Counted from the first letter of the stretch, positions 25,005 to 34,170 are shown. The stretch: 45,985 nucleotides of DNA from Candidatus Tabaqchalia intestinavium (GCA_904420005.1 CAJFTT010000051.1:1-45985), one strand, 5' to 3'. Notes: a model not told the origin generated them from the letters alone. Numbers and translations are program-made.

Positions 25005-27227
25005 ATGCAGCAAAAACGGGGATATGCCGGGCTGGACTGGTTCCGGATCGCGGCGGCGCTGCTGGTTATCAGTATTCACACCTCGCCGCTCGCGTCATGG
25101 AGTGATACGGCGGATTTTGTGCTCACGCGCGTTGTGGCGCGGGTTGCGGTCCCGTTCTTCCTCATGGTGACGGGCTTTTTCGTCCTGCCGAAGCTCGTCG
25201 GAGGCGCGCCCGGCCGCCGGGCGGCGTTGCTGTCCTTCCTGCGGAAGACGGGCATACTCTATCTCGTCTCCGTCCTGCTGTTCGTCCCGCTCAACCTTTA
25301 CCAGGGCGAATATACCGGCGCACGCGGCGTTGTGCTGTTTGTACGGGATTTCCTCTTTAACGGCACGGCCTATCATCTGTGGTATCTGCCCGCTGTGCTG
25401 CTGGGCGTGCTGGTGCTCTACGGCCTGCTGACCAAGCTCGGCTGGAAACCGGTGCTCCTGATTTGCGCGGCGCTGTATCTCATCGGCCTCGGCGGCGACA
25501 GCTATTATGGCTTTGTGGAGAACGTGCCGGTCGTCGGGCAGGCGTATGCGGCGCTGTTTCGCGTGTTCCCCTATACGAGAAACGGCCTGTTCCTCGCGCC
25601 GATGTTCCTCGCGCTGGGCGGCGCGCTGCGAGAGAGAGAGGTTCGCAGCCGGGCCGTGTGCTTCGGCGGGCTGGCGGTTTCCTTCGCGCTCATGACAGCG
25701 GAGGCGCTCACGCTGCGGCATCTCGGCGTGCAGCGGCACGACAGCATGTATGTTTTCCTGCTGCCGGTGATGCTGTTCCTCTTTTCCTCGCTGCTGCTGG
25801 TGCGGCGGGACGCGGGCGCGCGCGGCCGGTGGCTGCGGGAGCTGTGCCTGTATGTTTATCTCGTGCATCCGCTGTGTATCATCGGGGTGCGCGGCGTGGC
25901 GAAGATGCTGCACTGCACGGACCTGCTTGTGGAACAGAGCTTTGTGCATTTCGTGCTGGTGGCGCTGTTGTCGTTTGCGGTCTGCTGGGTGTTCCTCTGG
26001 CTGCGTGACCGGGCGTGTGCAGCGCTGCGCGGCGGGGATACGCCACTCGCGGGGAGGGAGGGCGCGCCGGCCGGTGCGCTGCCTGTGCCGTCCCCGCGCG
26101 GACGTGCCTGGGTGGAGGTGAGCCTCGCCAATCTGCGGCACAATTACCGCACGCTGCGCGCGCTGCTGCCGGAGGATTGCGACATTCTCGCCATCGCCAA
26201 GGCCAACGCTTACGGCTGCGGCGACGCGCGCGTCTGCCGCGCGCTGTGGGAGGAAGGTGTGCGGACCTTCGCCGTCGCGACGCTGTCGGAGGGCGTTGCG
26301 CTGCGCCGGCAGGGCATCGGCGGGGAGATCCTTATCCTGGGCTATACTTCTCCGCAGGACCTGCCCGTTGTCGCCGCCTATGATCTCAGCCAGGCGATCC
26401 CCGATGTGCAGTATGCCCGCGAGGTGCAGCGGGCCGGCGTGCGGGTGCGCGCGCATGTCGCGATCGACACGGGGATGCACCGTCTGGGCGAGCGGGCCGG
26501 CTCGCTCGACGCGCTCCTGGAGATTTACGCGACCGGTTGCCTGGATGTGCGCGGCACCTTCAGCCACCTGTGCGTGGCCGACTGTCTCGATGAGGACAAC
26601 GACGCCTATACCCGCGCGCAGATCGAGGCGTTCCGCCAAGCTGTCGAGGCGCTGCGCGCGCACGGCGTGCAGCCCGGCCGGCTGCATCTGCTCAACAGCT
26701 ACGGTATGCTCAATTATCCGCAGGCGGCCTGGCAGGGCGCGCGGCCCGGCATCACGCTCTACGGCGTCAAAAGCCAGGCAGGGGAGACCCGTCTGACCCC
26801 GGCGCTGCGCCCGGTGATGGCCGTGCGGGCGCGGGTGGCGCTGGTGCGCCGGCTGGAGACCGGCGAGGACGCGGGCTACGGCCGCAATTTCACGGCGCAG
26901 CGGCCGACGGATACCGCGATCGTCTCGATCGGCTATGCCGACGGTATCCCGCGCAGCCTTTCGGCGGGCGAAGCTTATGTGCTGGTGCGCGGGCAGCGCG
27001 CGCGCATTATCGGCAACGTCTGCATGGACCAGCTGACGATCGATGTCACCGGCATCGAGGCAGTTTGCCCCGGCGACGTTGTGACGCTCATCGGGGAGGA
27101 CGGCGGCCAAACGCTGGCGGCCGAGACGCTCGCGGGCTATGCCGGTACCATCACCAACGAGCTTCTTTGCCGGATGGGACCGCGGCTGCCGCGCCTGTAT
27201 GACGAGGAAGAAAAACGGGAGGCCTGA
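25005..27227 (+). CDS. vanT: VanT-type membrane-bound serine/alanine racemase
   Basis: This 740-residue protein is a fusion. Residues 1-340 form an acyltransferase-3-like membrane domain with about ten helices (GYAGLDWFRIAAALLVISIH at the start). Residues 365-740 form a fold-III PLP alanine/serine racemase. PLP lysine K399 lies in AIAKANAYG, catalytic Tyr625 in AGYGRN. N718 in TITNELL is the position where VanT racemases have Asn and ordinary alanine racemases have Tyr (INYE), so serine racemisation is likely. The membrane part is thought to take up or present L-Ser. It follows the VanG-type ligase, with an AGGAGG ribosome binding site. Length and domain order match VanT exactly. Confidence 0.93.
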   Translation: MQQKRGYAGLDWFRIAAALLVISIHTSPLASWSDTADFVLTRVVARVAVPFFLMVTGFFVLPKLVGGAPGRRAALLSFLRKTGILYLVSVLLFVPLNLYQGEYTGARGVVLFVRDFLFNGTAYHLWYLPAVLLGVLVLYGLLTKLGWKPVLLICAALYLIGLGGDSYYGFVENVPVVGQAYAALFRVFPYTRNGLFLAPMFLALGGALREREVRSRAVCFGGLAVSFALMTAEALTLRHLGVQRHDSMYVFLLPVMLFLFSSLLLVRRDAGARGRWLRELCLYVYLVHPLCIIGVRGVAKMLHCTDLLVEQSFVHFVLVALLSFAVCWVFLWLRDRACAALRGGDTPLAGREGAPAGALPVPSPRGRAWVEVSLANLRHNYRTLRALLPEDCDILAIAKANAYGCGDARVCRALWEEGVRTFAVATLSEGVALRRQGIGGEILILGYTSPQDLPVVAAYDLSQAIPDVQYAREVQRAGVRVRAHVAIDTGMHRLGERAGSLDALLEIYATGCLDVRGTFSHLCVADCLDEDNDAYTRAQIEAFRQAVEALRAHGVQPGRLHLLNSYGMLNYPQAAWQGARPGITLYGVKSQAGETRLTPALRPVMAVRARVALVRRLETGEDAGYGRNFTAQRPTDTAIVSIGYADGIPRSLSAGEAYVLVRGQRARIIGNVCMDQLTIDVTGIEAVCPGDVVTLIGEDGGQTLAAETLAGYAGTITNELLCRMGPRLPRLYDEEEKREA

Positions 27228-27238
27228 GCAGGCCTCCC
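27217..27238 (+). terminator. Hairpin at the end of the vanT-like gene
   Basis: A perfect 9-bp stem, GGGAGGCCT / AGGCCTCCC, has a GAGC loop that contains part of the stop-codon region. Only TT follows immediately, but a CCGCC ATTTTTT GCGG element comes next. It may terminate incompletely or stabilise the 3' end. Confidence 0.6.
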
Positions 27239-27290
27239 TTCCGCCATTTTTTGCGGAGGATGGATCCCGGGCAGAAACGGAGGATGCGAG

Positions 27291-27926
27291 ATGGAGAAGG
27301 AAGGGCTGACACAGGCGCTTTCGCAGTGGATTGAGCAGACGCAGCGCCGGCCGATCGCCGGCTGGGAGCAGCTGCCCGATCTGGGGCTGTACATGGATCA
27401 GGTGATTACTTATCTCGAACGGTACAACGACGGCAGCGGCGATAAACCCATGACGCCGTCCATGATCAACAATTACGTCAAGGCGCAGATCATCCCGCGT
27501 CCCGACGGCAAGAAATATAACCGCGAGCATCTGGCCAGCCTGATGATCCTGTCCGGCATCAAGCAGATCGTGCCGCTCGCGACGCTCTCCGCCCTGTTCG
27601 GCGAGGATGAAAAGAAATGGTGGGAGCAGTCGGAGGAGGGCGCGCCGCCGCTGCGCGAGTGGTATACGCGTTTCTGTGACACCCAGCGGGAAGCGATGCG
27701 CCAGGTCATGGCGCACCTCTCTGCCGAGCTGACGGCGCAGTCTGCGGCAGAGGGGGAGGAGACGCCGGCCGACAGCGCGCTGCGGCTGACGGCGCTGGAG
27801 CTGATCGTGGAGGCCAACGCGCGCCGCATCGCGGCGCAGAAGATTCTGGAGCTTCTGTCCGAGCGCAAACAGGAGCTGGACGGAGAGGAGCATGGCGGCG
27901 GGGGCCGCGCAGAGAAGAAAGGGTGA
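27291..27926 (+). CDS. DUF1836 protein, probable MerR-like regulator
   Basis: This 211-residue protein carries the DUF1836 core (about 30-130): LYMDQVITYLERY, MTPSMINNYVKAQII, KYNREHLASLMILSGIKQIV. The pattern resembles a MerR-like winged helix, and the family is common in Clostridia and Bacilli, but no target has been assigned to it to my knowledge. The C-terminal ~70 residues are Ala/Glu-rich and helical. It begins 64 bases after the racemase gene and ends 6 bases before an ABC ATPase gene, so it probably belongs with the transporter and may regulate it. Confidence 0.85.
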   Translation: MEKEGLTQALSQWIEQTQRRPIAGWEQLPDLGLYMDQVITYLERYNDGSGDKPMTPSMINNYVKAQIIPRPDGKKYNREHLASLMILSGIKQIVPLATLSALFGEDEKKWWEQSEEGAPPLREWYTRFCDTQREAMRQVMAHLSAELTAQSAAEGEETPADSALRLTALELIVEANARRIAAQKILELLSERKQELDGEEHGGGGRAEKKG

Positions 27927-27932
27927 AGGAAA

Positions 27933-28637
27933 ATGGCCAGCTTTGTAGAGTTCCACGACGTGTGTAAGTATTATCAAATGGGCGAGCAGCGGATCGCCGC
28001 CAACGACAAAGTCAATTTCCAGATCGAAAAAGGGGACTTTGCCGTGATCGTCGGGCCGAGCGGCGCGGGCAAGACGACGGTGCTCAATATGCTCGGCGGC
28101 ATGGATACCTGCGACGAGGGCAAAATCCTGCTCGACGGTCAGGAGATCAGCGCCTATAACGCCCGGCAGCTGACCGAATACCGCCGCTACCAGGTGGGGT
28201 TTGTGTTCCAGTTTTATAATCTCGTGCAGAACCTGACGGCGCTGGAGAACGTCGAGCTGGCGGCGGAGATCTGCAAGGAGCCGCTCGACGCGCGCGAAAC
28301 GCTGCGCGAGGTGGGGCTGGCAGAACGCATGAATAATTTCCCGGCGCAGCTGTCCGGCGGTGAGCAGCAGCGCGTCGCTATCGCCCGCGCCTTGGCCAAA
28401 AACCCCAAGATCCTGCTGTGCGACGAGCCGACCGGCGCGCTGGATTACAAGACCGGCAAGACCATTCTCGCGCTGCTGCAGGACACCTGCCGCGAGACGG
28501 GCAAAACCGTGATCGTCATCACGCATAACCAGGCTCTGACGGCGATGGCCGACTGCGTCATCCGCATCAACAGCGGCACCGTCGTCTCGTCGGAACGAAA
28601 CCCGAATCCAACGCCGGTCGAGCAGATTGAGTGGTGA
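27933..28637 (+). CDS. ABC transporter ATPase (MacB/LolD type)
   Basis: This 234-residue ATPase has Walker A GPSGAGKT at 41-48, signature [14 protein letters not shown] near 142, Walker [13 protein letters not shown] near 163, and the switch His in VIVITHNQA. The GEQQR signature and short length are typical of the MacB/LolD/BceA class that partners FtsX-type permeases. The next gene downstream encodes such a permease, so the pair should form an efflux or mechanotransmission complex in the membrane. It starts 6 bases after the DUF1836 gene. Confidence 0.94.
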   Translation: MASFVEFHDVCKYYQMGEQRIAANDKVNFQIEKGDFAVIVGPSGAGKTTVLNMLGGMDTCDEGKILLDGQEISAYNARQLTEYRRYQVGFVFQFYNLVQNLTALENVELAAEICKEPLDARETLREVGLAERMNNFPAQLSGGEQQRVAIARALAKNPKILLCDEPTGALDYKTGKTILALLQDTCRETGKTVIVITHNQALTAMADCVIRINSGTVVSSERNPNPTPVEQIEW

Positions 28638-28797
28638 ATAGGGGCTGCCGGGCAGGCGGCCTATGCGGGGCCGAGGCCGGAAACGGCAGCAGATCGCGGC
28701 GGGCGGTTCGTCGGGCATGATTGCGCCGGCGCGCGGCGCAGCCGAAAAAGAGCCGTTTTTGGGCGAATGGCGAATATGGAAGCAGGGATAGACAGAT

Positions 28798-31700
28798 ATG
28801 AAAAAAACTTACTTCAAACATGTGATACGAGAGGTACGGTTCAGCCTCGGCCGGTTTTTCTCCATTTTCGGTATCGTGGCGCTGGGCGTTGGCTTTCTGG
28901 CCGGGCTGCTCGCCACGACGCCGGACATGCGTCTGTCCATCGACCGGTATTATGACGAATCTGCTTTTTACGATGTGCGCGTCGTCGGGACGCTCGGCCT
29001 GACGCAGGAGGACGTCACGGCGCTGCGCGAGGTGGAGGGCGTCGAGGCGGTTATGCCGGCCTATTCGTCGGATGTGCTGCTGATGTCCGGCCAGGAGGAT
29101 AACACCGTGGCCCGCGTCGCTTCGCTGCCGTTTGGAAGCGAGAGCGACTTCCTCAATCAGGTGGAGCTGATGGAGGGACGTCTGCCGCAGACGGCCGGGG
29201 AATGCGTTGTGGTCGAGTCGAAGCTGCATGGAACGCCCGCCGCAGTGGGCGACGTGCTGCGCTTCTCCCCCGAGAATGAGGGCATGTCGGAGACCTTTGC
29301 GGTGCAGGAATTCACGGTCGTCGGCGTCGTCCGCAGCGCCTATTATTTCTCCATCGAGCGGGAGAGCAGCCAGCTGGGCAGCGGCACGGTCGGTATGTAT
29401 CTTTATACAGTTGACGACAGCTTTTGCCTGGATGTGTTCACCGATATTTATCTGAGCGTGCAGGGCGCGGCGGACATGAACACATTTCTCGCGGAATATG
29501 ACGAGGTGATCGAGCCGGTGCTCGACCGGCTGGAGACGCTGGGCGTCGAGCGCAGCGAGGTGCGTACGGAGACGGTGCGCGCGGACGCCGAGCAGGAGCT
29601 GGCCGACGCGCGGCAGCAGCTGGCGGACGGACGGCAGGAGCTGGCCGACGCCAAGGCCGAGCTGGACGACGCGGCGCAGCAGCTCAGCGACGCGAGAAAA
29701 GAGCTGGAGGACAGCCGGACGCAGCTGGAGGAAGGCAAGACCCAGCTGGAGGACGGCTGGGCGCAGCTGGAAGAAGGACGGCAAACGCTGGCGGATAACC
29801 GCGCGCAGCTGGAGGCCGGCAGGCAGGAATGGGAGGAGAACAAAGCCCAGTTCGAGCAGACCATTGCCCAGCAGGAGCAGACGCTGGCCGATGGGGAAGC
29901 GGAGCTCGCAGCCGGCAGGGAAACGCTGGAAGATGCGAAAGCGCAGCTGGATGAGGCCGCGCCGCTGGTCGAGTGGGCCGAGGCGTATATCCAGCAGCTG
30001 CGGCAGAGCGGGCAGGACGAGCTCGCCGATCAGATCGAGGCGCAGTATGGCGATCAGATCCAGGCGTATCACGACGGGCTCGCGGAATATAACGCCGGCA
30101 TGCAGGCGCTGACCGAGCGCGAAGCGGAGCTCGCTGCGGGGAAACAGACGCTGGAGACCATGCGGCAGCAGGGCCAGGCGGAGCTGGCCGCGGCGGAAAA
30201 GGAAATCATAGCGGGAGAGGCGGCGCTCGAAGAGGGCGAGGCAGAGCTCGCGGCCAATGAAGCGACGCTGCGGGAGACGCAGGCGCAGCTGGAAGAAGCC
30301 GAGCAGCAGCTGGCGGACGGAGAGGCGGAGCTGGCTGAGAGCGAGCAGGATTACGCCGACGGCAAGAAAGAATATGACGAGCAGGCGGCGGAGGCAGAGC
30401 TGGAATTTGCCGACGCGGAGCAGCAGATTGCCGACGGGGAATCGGAGCTCGCGTCCCTGGAGGCGGCGTCGTGGTATGTTTTCGACCGGGACGACAACGT
30501 CAGCTATGCGAGCTTTGACAGCAACGCCGAAAAGGTGCAGGCCATCGCGCAGGTTTTCCCTGTGTTTTTCTTCCTTGTGGCGGCGCTCGTGGTGCTCACG
30601 ACCATGACGCGCATGGTCGAGGAGCAGCGCACGCAGATCGGTACCATGAAGGCGCTGGGTTACGGAAAAGGTGCCATCATCGTGAAGTATATGATTTATG
30701 CCGGCATCGCGTCCGTGGTGGGCAGTGTGTTCGGCCTCGCGGTGGGGCTCAAGCTGTTCCCCACTGTCATCTGGAACGCTTATGACATCATGTATATCCT
30801 ACCGGATCTCATGACGCCGGTGCACTGGGGGTATGCGCTCTTTTCTTCTGGTTCGATCGTTGCCTGCACGCTGGTGGCGACCTTCCTTGCGCTATACGCC
30901 ACGCTGCATGAGCAGCCGGCCCGTCTGATGCTGCCGCGCGCGCCCAAGGCAGGCAAGCGCGTGTTCCTTGAACGCATCGGCATTCTGTGGAAGCATATGA
31001 GCTTTACCCAGAAGGTCACGGCGCGCAATCTTATCCGGTATAAAAAGCGCTTTTTCATGACGGTCATCGGCATCGCGGGCTGCACGGCGCTGCTGCTCGC
31101 CGGCCTGGGCCTGCGCGATTCCATCGGCGGCATCACGGAGAAGCAATACAGCGAACTGCACCAGTATGATCTCATGGTTGGGCTGGGCAACGGGCAGCAT
31201 AACGACGAAGTCGACGCAGCCCTGCAGCAGGCGGGCGTGGAGGATTCGCTTTACGCCGCGCAGAGCACGGGGACGATCCTTTCCGACGACGGTGAGGAAA
31301 AGGAGATCACCTTCTTCGTCCCGCAGGACGCCGATAAGCTCACCAATTTCATCGCCATGCGCGACCGGAAGAGCGGGGAGAGCGTTCCCTTCTCCGAGGA
31401 CACCGTGCTGCTGACGGAAAAGATGGCCAATATACTCGGCCTGCAGCAGGGTGACACGGTGCGGGTGCGCAGCACGGACGGTGAGGAAGCGCAGTTTACG
31501 ATCGGCGGTGTGGTGGAGAATTACGTATATAATTACCTGTACCTCTCGCCGGCACTGTATGAGGCGGGCTTCGGGGAGGCGCCGGAGTATAACCTGGTGA
31601 ATGTCAAATTGCCGGATTTGTCCGAAGAAACCAAAGACACAGTCGCGTCGCAGCTGCTCAAAGTGGAGTCTGTCGGCCTCGTGCAGTTCACCGACGATCT

Positions 31701-32133
31701 GCGCTCGACGCTGAGCGATACGCTGAGCAATATCGACTATATCGTCTGGGTGCTCATCATCTGCGCGGGCCTGCTCGCGTTTGTTGTGCTGTATAACCTG
31801 ACCAATATCAACCTCACTGAACGGCAGAAGGAGATCGCGACGCTCAAGGTGCTGGGCTTTTATGATAAGGAGGCCGCGATGTATGTCTACCGCGAGACGG
31901 CGATCCTCAGCGTGATCGGGACGCTGGTCGGCCTGGTGCTCGGCATTTTCCTGCATGCGTTCGTTGTCAGCACGGCGGAGGTCGATATGGTGATGTTCGG
32001 ACGGGACATCAGCTGGATGAGCTATCTGCTGTCGGCGTTGCTGACATTGGCGTTTTCCGCCATCGTGTGCCTTGTGATGGTGCCGAAACTCAAGAAAATC
32101 GACATGGTGGAGTCGCTCAAAGCGGGCGAGTGA
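28798..32133 (+). CDS. FtsX-type ABC permease with a 300-residue extracellular coiled coil
   Basis: This 1111-residue protein begins with a membrane helix (about 18-42), an extracellular MacB-like periplasmic-core domain (45-250), and a regular heptad coiled coil (about 256-557). Two FtsX domains follow, each with three or four helices (570-705, 930-1105), separated by a second extracellular domain near 760-930. MVEEQRTQIGTMKALGYGKG and LTERQKEIATLKVLGFY are the FtsX coupling motifs. The protein pairs with the ATPase at 27933. This architecture is known from Firmicutes with a wall, where the coiled coil could span part of the cell wall. The substrate is unknown. The 160-base gap upstream has no clear promoter, and the ribosome binding site is weak. 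Confidence 0.9.
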   Translation: MKKTYFKHVIREVRFSLGRFFSIFGIVALGVGFLAGLLATTPDMRLSIDRYYDESAFYDVRVVGTLGLTQEDVTALREVEGVEAVMPAYSSDVLLMSGQEDNTVARVASLPFGSESDFLNQVELMEGRLPQTAGECVVVESKLHGTPAAVGDVLRFSPENEGMSETFAVQEFTVVGVVRSAYYFSIERESSQLGSGTVGMYLYTVDDSFCLDVFTDIYLSVQGAADMNTFLAEYDEVIEPVLDRLETLGVERSEVRTETVRADAEQELADARQQLADGRQELADAKAELDDAAQQLSDARKELEDSRTQLEEGKTQLEDGWAQLEEGRQTLADNRAQLEAGRQEWEENKAQFEQTIAQQEQTLADGEAELAAGRETLEDAKAQLDEAAPLVEWAEAYIQQLRQSGQDELADQIEAQYGDQIQAYHDGLAEYNAGMQALTEREAELAAGKQTLETMRQQGQAELAAAEKEIIAGEAALEEGEAELAANEATLRETQAQLEEAEQQLADGEAELAESEQDYADGKKEYDEQAAEAELEFADAEQQIADGESELASLEAASWYVFDRDDNVSYASFDSNAEKVQAIAQVFPVFFFLVAALVVLTTMTRMVEEQRTQIGTMKALGYGKGAIIVKYMIYAGIASVVGSVFGLAVGLKLFPTVIWNAYDIMYILPDLMTPVHWGYALFSSGSIVACTLVATFLALYATLHEQPARLMLPRAPKAGKRVFLERIGILWKHMSFTQKVTARNLIRYKKRFFMTVIGIAGCTALLLAGLGLRDSIGGITEKQYSELHQYDLMVGLGNGQHNDEVDAALQQAGVEDSLYAAQSTGTILSDDGEEKEITFFVPQDADKLTNFIAMRDRKSGESVPFSEDTVLLTEKMANILGLQQGDTVRVRSTDGEEAQFTIGGVVENYVYNYLYLSPALYEAGFGEAPEYNLVNVKLPDLSEETKDTVASQLLKVESVGLVQFTDDLRSTLSDTLSNIDYIVWVLIICAGLLAFVVLYNLTNINLTERQKEIATLKVLGFYDKEAAMYVYRETAILSVIGTLVGLVLGIFLHAFVVSTAEVDMVMFGRDISWMSYLLSALLTLAFSAIVCLVMVPKLKKIDMVESLKAGE
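29590..30465 (+). repeat. Degenerate 21-base tandem repeat encoding coiled-coil heptads
   Basis: Codons run in units of seven such as QLADGRQ, ELADAKA, QLEEGKT and QLEDGWA. At the DNA level they appear as repeating (c/g)agctgg-(a/c)(g/c)gac/gag blocks. There are about fourteen clear heptads, a break with Trp/Pro-containing sequence near residues 385-430 (probably a hairpin turn), and then a second set (EAELAAG, EQQLADG). This suggests two antiparallel helical arms. Confidence 0.75.
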
Positions 32134-32160
32134 CGCGGCGCGGTCAGCCGGCTGGAAGGA

Positions 32161-32192
32161 TCCGGCGCGCGGCCAATGTGCGGCGCGCCGGA
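32161..32192 (+). terminator. Perfect 10-bp inverted repeat after the permease gene
   Basis: TCCGGCGCGC (32161-32170) and GCGCGCCGGA (32183-32192) pair perfectly around a 12-base loop. No T-run follows (CGCTTGCTTTCC), so it may be a weak terminator or an mRNA-stability element between the permease and the next gene. Confidence 0.45.
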
Positions 32193-32259
32193 CGCTTGCT
32201 TTCCGGGCGGGGAAACGCGGCGGCGAACTGGGCGCAGGCGAAGAAAGAGGGGAGCAAAA

Positions 32260-32676
32260 ATGCGGGCGAGACGGGCGGCGCTGGCGGCGTATTTGCTCTG
32301 GCTGGGCGCCGGCCTGGCCGGCAGTGTTGTCGTTTTGGCCCTGCGGTTTCCGGGTTACCTTTTTTCTGCCTCGTGGCCGGCGTTTTCCAATATCCGCCTG
32401 TCGGTGGGGTTTCTGCCGGCCTATTTCGTTTTGCTTTGGCTGGCGGCGCATCTGTGCGCACACACGCTGAAGCCTCGTTGGCTGCGCGGCTTCGGCCCGG
32501 CGGCCATTATGCTGCTGGGCTATGCGGGCGCGTTTTTGTTCCTGACGCCGGACGCGTTCGCGGTGCGCGCTGTGCTGGCGCTGGCCGCTATGCTGCTGGC
32601 GGGGAGTTATTTTATTGTGGCGGAGCTGCTGTATCGCCTGTGGGGGCGGCAGCGCAATAAGGGGGAGAAGCGATGA
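32260..32676 (+). CDS. Four-helix membrane protein of unknown function
   Basis: This 138-residue protein starts MRARRAALAAYLLWLGAGLA and has four hydrophobic segments (about 6-27, 42-64, 78-98, 102-122) and a basic end (RLWGRQRNKGEKR). It resembles tryptophan-rich sensory/TspO-like or other small four-helix proteins only in outline, and I recognise no family. GAGGGGAG lies before the ATG. Its stop overlaps the next gene's start by ATGA, so the two are translationally coupled and probably act together. Confidence 0.7.
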   Translation: MRARRAALAAYLLWLGAGLAGSVVVLALRFPGYLFSASWPAFSNIRLSVGFLPAYFVLLWLAAHLCAHTLKPRWLRGFGPAAIMLLGYAGAFLFLTPDAFAVRAVLALAAMLLAGSYFIVAELLYRLWGRQRNKGEKR

Positions 32677-34109
32677 ACGGGACACGGGAGAAGCGTGCGC
32701 CGGCGCAGGGAGAGACGCCGACGGCCGCGCCGCAGCGGACGGATGTGCCGTCCCCCGCCGTGTCGGGAGAGCGAGACTGCACGCAGGAAATCCCGCAGGC
32801 ACAGCAAAATCCGGCGGGGATGCAGCGGACCGGGGCGACGGTGCAGCAGGACAGCCGCGGTCCTGAGCGGACGGGCCTGTTGGAGGCGCCCCCTGCTGCG
32901 CGGGGACTGTCGGCGGAGGAGACGCTGCTGCATTTGGGGCATGCGCCGCAGACGCAGGAGGCGCCGCCGGCCGCCGGCGGAAAGAAGCGCCGCCTGCCCC
33001 GCAATCTGATCGTGCAGCTCGTGCTCCTGCTGCTGTTCCCCATCACATTTGGGCTCGTCGCGCTGGCAAAGCGCAATCCGCAGGTTGTGGAGGATGTGTA
33101 CAGCCGCGTGATCTATCCGATCCTTGTCCAGCCGATCAGCCTGCTGTTCGGCATGATTCCTTTCTCCTTTGCGGAGCTGGGGCTGGCGATCCTCCTTGTG
33201 GGTGGGATCTATGTGCTGGTGCGCATGGTTCGCAATGTCGTGCACACCGTCAAAGCCAAGGGGCGTGTTTGCCTGCTCCTCACCGATTACCTGACGCGCA
33301 TCGGGGCGCTGGCGGCAGTGGTGCTGTTCCTGTTTAACGCCCTGTATGGCTTTAACTATTACCGCCAGCGCCTGTCGCAGTCGCTGGGGATCCGCACGTT
33401 CCAGTATACCGCCAGCACGATCAGCGATGTCTGCGAAACCATCATCGCGGAGGCCAACGCCGCGCGGGAGGCGACCGGCCTCGAGGACGACGAGCCGTTT
33501 TCCCTGCCCTATTCCCGCGACGACCTGGATCGTGAGCTGATGGCGGCCTATGAAAATCTCGCGGCGTACAATGAGGTGTTCGCCGGGCACTACGGGCGGC
33601 CCAAGCCGGTGTTTTCCTCCAAGCCCTGGACCTATACGTTCGTCATGGGGATTTACATTCCGTTCACCGGAGAAGCCAACTATAACACCAATATCCCCGA
33701 CTGTGAGCAGCCGTATACCATCCTGCACGAGATGGCGCACCAGCGCGGCATCGCGCGCGAGGAAGAGGCGGACTTTGCCGCCTATCTCGCCTGCCGCAGC
33801 AGCGACAGCTCCTATCTGAAATACAGCGGCGCGCTTGAAGCGCTGCTGGAGTTTCTGCCCACCGTATACCGGCTGGATAATGACCGTTATGAACAGATCG
33901 TCTCGCAGCTGTCGGAAGGGGTGCAGCGCGATATTCTTGCCGTGCAGGATTTTTGGGACAGTTACCGCACCGGCCTGGCCGATGTTTCCTCCAGCATCAA
34001 CAATCTCTATTTGCAGTCCAACGGGCAGGATCTGGGCGTCGCGAGCTATTCGATGAGCGTGCAGCTGATCATGGATTACTACACTTCCCTGGAGCTTTCG
34101 CAAAATTGA
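32673..34109 (+). CDS. DUF3810 membrane protein with zinc-metallopeptidase motif
   Basis: This 478-residue protein starts with a ~105-residue polar, Pro/Gln-rich cytoplasmic tail. Three hydrophobic segments follow (about 110-130, 150-190, 205-232), then a soluble domain with HEMAH at 352-356 and downstream acidic residues E363-E365/D367, the gluzincin-like HExxH plus Glu pattern. QRGIAREEEADFAAYLAC around it is the DUF3810 hallmark. A membrane-embedded or surface protease acting on a wall or membrane protein is likely; the substrate is unknown. It is coupled by a 4-base overlap to the four-helix membrane protein upstream. Confidence 0.85.
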   Translation: MNGTREKRAPAQGETPTAAPQRTDVPSPAVSGERDCTQEIPQAQQNPAGMQRTGATVQQDSRGPERTGLLEAPPAARGLSAEETLLHLGHAPQTQEAPPAAGGKKRRLPRNLIVQLVLLLLFPITFGLVALAKRNPQVVEDVYSRVIYPILVQPISLLFGMIPFSFAELGLAILLVGGIYVLVRMVRNVVHTVKAKGRVCLLLTDYLTRIGALAAVVLFLFNALYGFNYYRQRLSQSLGIRTFQYTASTISDVCETIIAEANAAREATGLEDDEPFSLPYSRDDLDRELMAAYENLAAYNEVFAGHYGRPKPVFSSKPWTYTFVMGIYIPFTGEANYNTNIPDCEQPYTILHEMAHQRGIAREEEADFAAYLACRSSDSSYLKYSGALEALLEFLPTVYRLDNDRYEQIVSQLSEGVQRDILAVQDFWDSYRTGLADVSSSINNLYLQSNGQDLGVASYSMSVQLIMDYYTSLELSQN

Positions 34110-34141
34110 GCGTACGGGGCGGAAAAAGTCGTGTTTGGGCC

Positions 34142-34170
34142 TTTTCAACAGCGGTGGGATTTGGTATAAT
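34142..34170 (+). promoter_or_regulatory. Promoter upstream of the GH28-like gene
   Basis: TTTTCA (34142-34147), 17 bases, TATAAT (34165-34170) with TGG in front (extended -10). It lies about 120 bases before the TTG start of the next gene. Confidence 0.7.

Noticed and set aside
22619-27227. A complete inducible vanG resistance operon
   Set aside because: No VanR, VanS, VanW, VanY or VanXY homologue is present on either side; only the ligase and racemase are van-like.
25095-28718. A 1207-codon minus-strand open frame over vanT and the ABC ATPase
   Set aside because: It spans several real genes on the other strand and has no domain or start signal.
29590-30465. A CRISPR or other DNA-level repeat array
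   Set aside because: The 21-base periodicity lies inside one coding frame and follows the heptads of the coiled coil; there are no spacers.
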